From: a bacterium
Lineage (GTDB): Bacteria > Bacillota > Clostridia > Oscillospirales > Acutalibacteraceae
NCBI GenBank assembly: GCA_020626545.1
Contig: JAHKZS010000203.1
Coordinates: forward strand, 1 to 17,827
Direction of reading: 5' to 3'
DNA length: 17,827 bases
Within the stretch, counting starts at the first letter, position 1, and every line of letters begins with the position of its first letter. Both the position numbers and the translations under genes were made by a program. The notes beneath the pieces are model-generated. The model did no database searches, was not told the origin of the DNA, and saw only the letters and a list, made by a program, of their open reading frames with translations. Positions 12,381-17,827 of the stretch are shown here, one piece after another.

Positions 12381-14039
12381 TTCGCTCTCCTCGTCGGAAT
12401 AATTCTCGTCCTCGGCAGTTTCTTCGCCGTTGTCCTCTCCGCTATCCTCTTCTTCGCTGTACTCTTCCTCGCTGTCATCGCTTTCGCCCGTATCCATCGG
12501 GGTATAGTCCTCGTCCTCGTACTGAACGTAGCCGTCAACACGTGTGCGGTAGGTTTCGGCGTCGGGAGTTTTTACGGAGTTTTTGATACTGTAATGGGAG
12601 TCGCATACGACTTCCGTTTTTATAATCTTTCCGCCCTTAAACAGCTCTCGGAAAAGCCGTGAGTTAAAGTCGGTTTTACTTACGTCGAAGTTTTCGGAAT
12701 GAATACGTATATTATCGTAGTCGGGATCCTGATAGCCCCAGATATTAACCCGAAGCCTGTTGCCTGTCTCGACACGGCATTCCATAAACATCTGGTAGTC
12801 GGTTTTATTACGCATTTTAAGGTCGAGCGTCGGGTAATCGATAGTAGCGTCCTCGCCCGCGTAGGCGTAGGTAGAAGCCCAGTAGTGATTATGGCGTTCG
12901 ATAATCTCCATATTCGAGAAAAGTCCCGCCTCGAAAATAATCGTGCTAGCCTGGCAGATTCCGCCGCCTGTACCCTGTTCGATTTTCTTCTCGGAGATAA
13001 CGGCGGCTTTTTTGTAGCCGTTGGACTCGAGGTTGGAGTCGCCCGTACACTTATTAAACGACCATGTCGCGCCGGGTTCGATAACCGAGCCGTTGCACGC
13101 CTTCATAGCTACGGTCATATTATGGGTACCGCTCGGCGTATTCTGAGATACGGTGGACGCGGTGGCAAGACCGATAATTTTGGTTTTTAAATCGTTTACG
13201 GTAATCGAGGGGGTAATTCTATCGACCTTGGCGTTGAACTCGAAATCGGTTTTTTCGGACGAGAAAACACTTTTAAGGCTCTTGTTGAGAGCGCTTTGGT
13301 CGAGCTTATAGCCCGCCGAGCCCTCCTTATACTCAAAACGATTCTCAGCGAACGGATGGAACTTTGTAACCCTCGCGTTATTAGGGGAGATATCCACCTT
13401 TTTCGCTACAGCTTTGGACTGGTTCCTTATAGAATCGGAGGTCACCTTATATTTAAGAGTAAACTCGGGGGAGTCGGTGCTTTCGTCGGTTTCCGCTTCG
13501 GCTTTAGACTTTTTGCTGTCGTAGATGCCCTGTTCCTTCATACTGTAAATTTTAGCGGATTTGAGCGGTGTTTCAAAATCGAAGGTATATTTAAAATCGG
13601 ATTTAGTATAGGTTTTTTCGAAAGACTTTGCCCTTACCTTAGCGTTAAAATCCTTAACGGCGGTCAGCGCTTCGGTCTTTAACTTTTGGCGGGCGTCCTT
13701 AACGGACAAGCCTCCTATATCTATACCCGAAACCTTTACCCCGTCGGAGTAAGTAAAGGGCTGGCCTTTTCGGTATTCGCGGTAAATATTAAAGCCTATA
13801 AAGCCGATCAACGCCACAACTATTACCACTAACAAAATCACTAAGAAAGTAAACGCCGCGCTTCGTTTCCCGCGCTTTACGGGAGGCCGGCGGTTAGCGG
13901 AATTACGCTTGGGTATAGGTCTTTTGGGCGCGGAAGGTCTGCGCTTAACGCTCTTTACAGGGGCGCGTTTAGCGGCGGGTTTTCTTGTATTATATCTGCG
14001 GTTAGCCGAAAAATCGTCGAGATTATATCTTGGCGCCAC
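12378..14039 (-). CDS. Membrane-anchored VanW-family protein with basic N-terminus and acidic tail
   Basis: 553 aa from GTG at 14039, chosen because AGGAGG lies exactly 7 nt upstream; an in-frame ATG at 14078 has no ribosome binding site and would place that AGGAGG inside the coding region. Residues 1-59 are strongly basic (RKPAAKRAPVKSVKRRPSAPKRP...), followed by one membrane helix (60-85), so the bulk is outside. PG_binding_4-like segments follow (VSGIDIGGLSVKDARQKL near 103-120 and GYKLDQSALNKSLKSVF near 243-259). The VanW domain is about 290-450, with GGGICQASTIIFEAGL (358-373) as its signature. The last 46 residues (508-553) hold 26 Asp/Glu and no Lys/Arg. VanW was named from a vancomycin cluster, but most family members are core wall-associated proteins of unknown biochemistry; a resistance role is not implied here. 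Confidence 0.9.
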   Translation of the reverse strand: MAPRYNLDDFSANRRYNTRKPAAKRAPVKSVKRRPSAPKRPIPKRNSANRRPPVKRGKRSAAFTFLVILLVVIVVALIGFIGFNIYREYRKGQPFTYSDGVKVSGIDIGGLSVKDARQKLKTEALTAVKDFNAKVRAKSFEKTYTKSDFKYTFDFETPLKSAKIYSMKEQGIYDSKKSKAEAETDESTDSPEFTLKYKVTSDSIRNQSKAVAKKVDISPNNARVTKFHPFAENRFEYKEGSAGYKLDQSALNKSLKSVFSSEKTDFEFNAKVDRITPSITVNDLKTKIIGLATASTVSQNTPSGTHNMTVAMKACNGSVIEPGATWSFNKCTGDSNLESNGYKKAAVISEKKIEQGTGGGICQASTIIFEAGLFSNMEIIERHNHYWASTYAYAGEDATIDYPTLDLKMRNKTDYQMFMECRVETGNRLRVNIWGYQDPDYDNIRIHSENFDVSKTDFNSRLFRELFKGGKIIKTEVVCDSHYSIKNSVKTPDAETYRTRVDGYVQYEDEDYTPMDTGESDDSEEEYSEEEDSGEDNGEETAEDENYSDEESE

Positions 14040-14062
14040 TGCAATTCCTCCTTCTTTACCTA

Positions 14063-14091
14063 CATAACCACTATACATTTTATACCTTTTT
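14063..14091 (-). promoter_or_regulatory. Possible promoter of the VanW gene
   Basis: Minus strand: TTTACG, 17-nt spacer, TATAGT, ending about 24 nt before the GTG start at 14039. The -35 is a partial match and the -10 differs at one position. The placement would be impossible if translation began at 14078, so it mildly supports the GTG start. A TATAAA just upstream is an alternative -10. Confidence 0.4.
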
Positions 14092-14239
14092 TCGTAAAAA
14101 ATAAAGAAAAAAATTGAAAAATGTCGATAATTTTTTAAATTTGTTAAACTTGCACTTAATAATGGGTTAACCAGCCAAAATACTTAATAAAATAACGAAT
14201 ATCGGCGGTAGATTTTTTCTTAAAGATTGGTGTTAAATA

Positions 14240-14268
14240 TTGAATTTTCAACCAAAATTGTATATAAT
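14240..14268 (+). promoter_or_regulatory. Sigma-A-type promoter of the glycolipid synthase-serpin-flippase operon
   Basis: TTGAAT (14240-14245), 17-nt spacer, TATAAT (14263-14268). The -35 lies in a small TTGAA-TT-TTCAA dyad. The leader to the start codon is about 50 nt. The rest of 14092-14239 is A/T-rich spacer with no gene or strong structure that I can see. Confidence 0.8.
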
Positions 14269-14323
14269 GATTATATATGTGTATTATTCAAGTTATACGC
14301 TGATATATAAACAGGAGTTTTAG

Positions 14324-15433
14324 ATGAAGGTTTTGATTTTTTCCGCTTCCACGGGAGGCGGTCATAAACGCGCCGCGACCGCGTTAAAAGAGTATATTGA
14401 GTCGGATTCCCCGAAAAACATCGTAAAGATAGTTGACGGGCTTGAAATCGCGGGAAAACTTTATAATAAATTTATATGCGGCGGTTACACTGTTCTCGCT
14501 AAAAAAGCGCCGAAATTCTACGGAAATATTTACCGCAATTCCGACCGTGAGTCCGCGCTCAATAATCTTTGTAACTCCGTTAACAAGTATAAGGGCAAGC
14601 ACTTAATCACGGCTATCGAGATGTTTAAACCGGATGTCATAATATCGTGTCACGCTTTTGTGACGACTATGCTCGGCGATTTAAAGAATAAGGGCAGGAT
14701 TAAAGCGCCCGTAATCTCACTGATTACAGATTTCGAGGCTCATTACACCTACATAGCCGACGGTATCGACCATTATATCGCCAGCAGCCGTAAAATGATT
14801 GACGATTTCCAAACGAGATATAACATCAGCCCGAGGAAAGTTCACGCGTTCGGAATACCTGTATTCCAGAAATTCTACGATACTCCCGATAAAGCTCATC
14901 TTAAAAACAAGCTAAGGCTCAACAGCGAGGGTAAGACCGTACTGTTTATGGCGGGAAGCTTCGGCGTTAACGAGGTGCTTTCGGTATACAAGGAGATTTC
15001 AGATTCCGCGAAGGGCTGTCAGTTTGTCGTAATTACGGGCAACAACCCTCATCTTTACAATAAATTCAGAACTAAAATTAACAAAAACACAAAGCTTCTT
15101 ATGTATGTTGATAATGTAGAAGATTATATGCACTGCGCCGACCTGATTATTACGAAACCGGGCGGACTTACAGTAAGCGAGAGCTTGGCATGTTCGCTTC
15201 CGATGGCGATTTACAGCGCTTATCCCGGTCAGGAAGCCTATAACGCTAAATTCTTGAGCGAAATAGGCGTAGCGGTAATCCTCGACAAAAACATCGGAGA
15301 AAAGGTAAGAACGCTTTTAAACGATGACCGCAAGCTCAGGATTATGAGCGAGAATTGTAAGAAAAACTATAACGGCAACGCGTCTAAACAAATCTGCGAT
15401 TTAGCTTATTCTCTTACGGAGGATAAAAAATGA
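14324..15433 (+). CDS. Glycolipid glycosyltransferase, MGDG synthase/UgtP-like
   Basis: 369 aa GT28-type enzyme. The N-terminal MGDG-synthase domain opens with MKVLIFSASTGGGHKRAATAL; the GGGH (11-14) is the family's acceptor/donor loop. FKPDVIISCHAF (101-112) and VISLITDFEAHYTYIADGIDHYIAS (130-154) are also typical. The C-terminal donor half ends in KPGGLTVSESLACSLPMAIY (278-297) followed by PGQEAYNAKFL, the UDP-sugar signature. Members add glucose or galactose from a UDP-sugar to diacylglycerol at the inner leaflet, giving glycolipids and lipoteichoic-acid anchors. At 369 aa it is near UgtP length. Start: ATG at 14324 with AGGAG 7 nt before it. It overlaps the serpin gene by 4 nt (ATGA), indicating coupled translation. 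Whether the sugar is glucose or galactose, and whether it is processive, cannot be read here. MurG is excluded by the N-terminal domain. Confidence 0.92.
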   Translation: MKVLIFSASTGGGHKRAATALKEYIESDSPKNIVKIVDGLEIAGKLYNKFICGGYTVLAKKAPKFYGNIYRNSDRESALNNLCNSVNKYKGKHLITAIEMFKPDVIISCHAFVTTMLGDLKNKGRIKAPVISLITDFEAHYTYIADGIDHYIASSRKMIDDFQTRYNISPRKVHAFGIPVFQKFYDTPDKAHLKNKLRLNSEGKTVLFMAGSFGVNEVLSVYKEISDSAKGCQFVVITGNNPHLYNKFRTKINKNTKLLMYVDNVEDYMHCADLIITKPGGLTVSESLACSLPMAIYSAYPGQEAYNAKFLSEIGVAVILDKNIGEKVRTLLNDDRKLRIMSENCKKNYNGNASKQICDLAYSLTEDKK

Positions 15434-16656
15434 AAAGATTAATCGGTTTAGCGCTTATGATTGTTATGGTTTCTGCCGCGCTATGTTCGTGTTCGGGGAA
15501 TATCCCGGGCGAAGATTTAACCGCCGATATTAAGGCGGACGAAAATCTCACCTATATTTTTAAAAACGGCGAAACTACTAACCCTACTTCCTACAACGAC
15601 TACAAAACAGCAGCCGTAAACTTTTCGGCGGATATGCTGTACAAGCTTTACAAGGAAGATAAAAACGTAACCTACTCGCCCGCGGCGCTCCATTACCAGC
15701 TTTCACTTTTAGAAAACGCCGCTTCGGGTAAAACCCAGAGCCGAATTAAATCCGTTACCGGCGATAACCTCGCTTTAGACGGCTTAAACAGCTCGAGCGG
15801 ATATTTTTTCAGCCGGATTGAGAAGCTTAGCAATATCGAAAAAAATAGATATATCGATATAAACGGCGACTTTTTCTTAAACTCGGACACGCCCGTGAGC
15901 CAGAAGTTTTTACTTTCGAACGCCGATTTTTATAACCAAGGTATTTTCAGGCTGAGCTTTTCCGACAAAGATTTTACGGACAAGGTAAACTCCTATATCT
16001 CGGAAAAATCGAAGGCGGGGTATATTTCCGCGCCCGATAAAAACTCGGGGCTTATGCTTTTAAACAGCGCTTATATGAGCGACAGCTGGCTCGACGGATT
16101 TAAGAAAACCTCGAGCGGTAAGTTTAAAGGAGCGGATAAAACCTCCGACGCAAAGTTTCTAAGCGGTACGGAGTATTACTTAGAGAGTAAACTTGCCGAG
16201 GGATTCGTTAAGGATTTAAAAAATACTCCCGCTAAATTCGCGGCGTTTATGCCCAAGGACAATAATATTGATTATCTTCTAAAGAAGCTAAACAGCGACA
16301 GCTTTTCGAAGCTTATGAACTCAATGAGCGTGTTTAAAACCCGCGAGGTAAGTATTCCCGAGTTCACGAGAAAATCCAATATTAACTTTACCGAGAGAAA
16401 ATCGCTCCGCTTCCTCAAAGAAACAGGCGATTACGCGGGATTATCCTACGCCCAAAAATCGAGCGTATCCGATTTAATCCAGAGCTTTGAGCTCAAAATT
16501 ACCAAAGACGGTATAGGAAGCGGTAGTGCCGTTAAATCTAATTCAACCAAAAAAGAACCTGAAAAAACACTTAATTTTAACCGCCCGTTTATATTCGCGG
16601 TGGTGGATAACGAAAGCTATATTCCTGTATTTATGGGAGTAATATCCAACATTTAA
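15430..16656 (+). CDS. Serpin-family lipoprotein
   Basis: 408 aa. A type II signal peptide (MKRLIGLALMIVMVSAA) ends in LCSC with the likely lipidated Cys21, so the protein is anchored on the outer face of the membrane. The serpin fold follows (about 55-408): NVTYSPAALHYQLSLLENAASGKTQ (79-103) is the shutter/helix B region, LLNSAYMSDSWLDGF (210-224) the strand 3A region, and the C-terminal FNRPFIFAVVDNESYIPVFMGVI (383-405) the family signature. The reactive loop is about 359-382; counting from Gly361 as P15, P12-P9 are Ser-Gly-Ser-Ala and Lys375 is the likely P1, pointing to a trypsin-like target if it inhibits. P14 is Ile rather than the usual Thr/Ser, which may slow loop insertion. It overlaps the glycosyltransferase by 4 nt and precedes the flippase-like gene by 8 nt. 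The target protease is unknown. Confidence 0.9.
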   Translation: MKRLIGLALMIVMVSAALCSCSGNIPGEDLTADIKADENLTYIFKNGETTNPTSYNDYKTAAVNFSADMLYKLYKEDKNVTYSPAALHYQLSLLENAASGKTQSRIKSVTGDNLALDGLNSSSGYFFSRIEKLSNIEKNRYIDINGDFFLNSDTPVSQKFLLSNADFYNQGIFRLSFSDKDFTDKVNSYISEKSKAGYISAPDKNSGLMLLNSAYMSDSWLDGFKKTSSGKFKGADKTSDAKFLSGTEYYLESKLAEGFVKDLKNTPAKFAAFMPKDNNIDYLLKKLNSDSFSKLMNSMSVFKTREVSIPEFTRKSNINFTERKSLRFLKETGDYAGLSYAQKSSVSDLIQSFELKITKDGIGSGSAVKSNSTKKEPEKTLNFNRPFIFAVVDNESYIPVFMGVISNI

Positions 16657-16664
16657 GAGGCAGT

Positions 16665-17729
16665 ATGAAAAATTCTTTTTTTAAACCTAAATATATTTTT
16701 AACGTGCTTGTAATTGGGTTATGCGCGGGAATAATTTTATACTTCTTTTTCAGCAAAGACGGTCTAAACGACCTTATTCATTCCGACACCGAGGTTATCT
16801 GGTATTGGATAGTCGCTGCCGTAGGCTCTCAGCTTTTGTATATGCTGATTGAGTCAATTGTTATTTACCTTTTTATAAAAGACGGTCACAAAGAATTTAG
16901 GTTCATAGACGCTGTGCGGGTAGGATTTATGGGGCTTTTCTGGAGCGCGATTACTCCGTCGTCTACAGGCGGCCAGCCGATGCAGGTGTTCTTACTGCAC
17001 TCAAAGATGCACATAGGAGTCGGCTACGCGACCTCGAGATTGATGCAGAAATTTATGGTGTATCAGGTTGTGCTCACCTTAATGAGCATAGTCGCGGTGG
17101 TTTCGAATATTCCGTTTATAATGTCTAACAAAAACATTTCTTATATACTTATACTCTTGGCGTTCGGATTTATATCTCAGCTCGCGGTTACGGGAATGGT
17201 GCTGCTGTTCAGCTTTTCGCCGAACCTTTCGAGAAAGCTTATAATGTTTTTCGCTAAGATTTTGAACAAGATTAAGATTATAAAAAATGTCGACGAGAAA
17301 ATCGACGGTATTGATAAACAGCTTAACAATTTCCACACAAGCAACAAAGATATTTACAAAAAGCCGAAGCTTTTAATCAGCGCGTTTATACTGACGATAC
17401 TACAGTTTATCGCGATGTTTTTAGTTCCGTATTTTATATTCCGCTCGTTCGGATTTACCCACGCCACGCCGTTCCAGCTTATATCATCTCAGGCGTTCGT
17501 TAACCTTATGAGCGGTATGATACCTATCCCGGGAGCTTCGGGAGCCGCGGAACTAGGATTCACGGCGTTTTTCAGCACATTCTTCATAAGCGGCACCTTA
17601 AAGAGCGCCGCGCTTATATGGAGAGTAATAAACTACTACGGCGTTATCGCGCTTACGGGTCCGTTCTCGTATATGACTAAGGATAAAGCCGAAGAAGCTA
17701 AAAGAATGGAAGAAGAAGGAGTCGACTAA
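16665..17729 (+). CDS. Multi-pass flippase-like protein (LPG synthase TM domain/UPF0104)
   Basis: 354 aa integral membrane protein of the UPF0104 / LPG_synthase_TM family (the membrane half of MprF, YbhN-like, AglD-like). About seven or eight hydrophobic helices: near 11-30, 44-71, 80-97, 130-151, 158-184, 237-260, 265-285 and 315-335. The two family motifs are seen: AITPSSTGGQPMQVFLL (95-111) and MIPIPGASGAAELGFTAFF (285-303). The MprF aminoacyl-transferase domain is absent, so it cannot make lysyl-PG; the free-standing form is thought to move lipids between leaflets or support glycolipid synthesis. Start: ATG at 16665, 8 nt after the serpin stop, with GAGG upstream. It is last in the operon and followed by a strong terminator. 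Flipping of the glycolipid made by the first gene is the natural hypothesis. Confidence 0.9.
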   Translation: MKNSFFKPKYIFNVLVIGLCAGIILYFFFSKDGLNDLIHSDTEVIWYWIVAAVGSQLLYMLIESIVIYLFIKDGHKEFRFIDAVRVGFMGLFWSAITPSSTGGQPMQVFLLHSKMHIGVGYATSRLMQKFMVYQVVLTLMSIVAVVSNIPFIMSNKNISYILILLAFGFISQLAVTGMVLLFSFSPNLSRKLIMFFAKILNKIKIIKNVDEKIDGIDKQLNNFHTSNKDIYKKPKLLISAFILTILQFIAMFLVPYFIFRSFGFTHATPFQLISSQAFVNLMSGMIPIPGASGAAELGFTAFFSTFFISGTLKSAALIWRVINYYGVIALTGPFSYMTKDKAEEAKRMEEEGVD

Positions 17730-17744
17730 GTGAAAGTGTAAAAT

Positions 17745-17782
17745 GAAAGTGGACACTAAAAAAGTGTCTGCTTTCTTTTTTT
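17745..17782 (+). terminator. Terminator of the glycolipid synthase-serpin-flippase operon
   Basis: A 13-bp stem with two G-T wobbles (17745-17757 with 17763-17775) closes an AAAAA loop and is followed by seven T (17776-17782). It ends the operon 16 nt after the stop codon. Confidence 0.95.
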
Positions 17783-17810
17783 GTGCTAAAATAGATATGG
17801 GGGTGTTAAT

Positions 17811-17827
17811 ATGCGACAAAACAGGAA
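17811..17827 (+). CDS. Possible start of the next gene, cut off by the window edge
   Basis: ATG at 17811 begins an open frame (MRQNR...) that runs off the window. GGGGGTG lies 6 nt upstream, and a TG-N-TAAAAT (extended -10 type, TAAAAT at about 17786-17791) lies just after the terminator. Only five residues are visible, so the product cannot be named. Confidence 0.4.

Noticed and set aside
12215..12541. Minus-strand open frame running from the VanW acidic tail through the spacer
   Set aside because: The upstream half is only a shifted reading of the Glu/Asp-rich VanW end. The spacer part (RIHALSAHGKG...) may be a remnant, treated as a finding, but there is no start site that would make it a gene.
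14165..14172. GGTTAACC palindrome in the divergent spacer
   Set aside because: Eight bases, no second copy and no relation to either promoter; expected by chance in A/T-rich DNA.

Overview
The window looks like the chromosome of an anaerobic, spore-forming Gram-positive bacterium of the class Clostridia, most likely Oscillospiraceae/Ruminococcaceae. The basis is a spoVAD sporulation gene, strong AGGAGG-type ribosome binding sites, near-consensus TTGACA-N16/17-TATAAT promoters, a secreted CotH-kinase protein with bacterial Ig-like repeats, a VanW protein, and an intergenic double-hairpin repeat of a kind seen in gut Clostridia. The genus is inference. I see no rRNA, tRNA, CRISPR array, transposase or phage gene.

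Layout. (1) 58-2742, minus: a secreted CotH-family kinase with an extremely lysine-rich C-terminus and an acylphosphatase, each with its own promoter. (2) 2872-5733, minus: a sulfur operon, cysteine desulfurase (nifS/iscS type), Fe-S scaffold (nifU/iscU type) and O-acetylhomoserine sulfhydrylase (metY type), driven by a consensus promoter whose -35 box lies inside a dyad like those bound by Rrf2/IscR-type regulators. (3) 5861-7276, minus: an unrecognised small one-TM protein and a solitary spoVAD. (4) 7436-9804, plus: two overlapping paralogous genes, each encoding an XRE-type helix-turn-helix domain fused to a four-helix membrane domain, followed by a membrane-anchored extracytoplasmic protein that looks like a beta-propeller. 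(5) 9842-11442, minus: a small AbrB/SpoVT-type regulator and an MGT-type glycosyltransferase with a C-terminal membrane hairpin; a 25-bp near-perfect palindrome covers the promoter. (6) 11543-12380: an intergenic double-hairpin repeat, a nitroreductase gene, and a hairpin-dense leader. (7) 12378-14039, minus: a membrane-anchored VanW protein with a basic N-terminus and an acidic tail. (8) 14324-17729, plus: a tight operon of an MGDG-synthase/UgtP-type glycolipid glycosyltransferase, a serpin-family lipoprotein and a multi-pass flippase-like (LPG synthase TM/UPF0104) protein. The start of another gene may lie at the right edge.

How the genes may work together. Regions 1, 5, 7 and 8 are all envelope functions. 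Region 2 is a coherent cysteine/sulfide/Fe-S unit. The least familiar arrangements are the double membrane-XRE plus propeller operon (a possible transmembrane one-component signalling system) and the glycolipid synthase-serpin-flippase operon.

No gene-free stretch exceeds 300 bases. The longest are 14040-14323, which holds two divergent promoters, and 11443-11690, which holds the AbrB promoter/operator, the double-hairpin repeat and the nitroreductase terminator.
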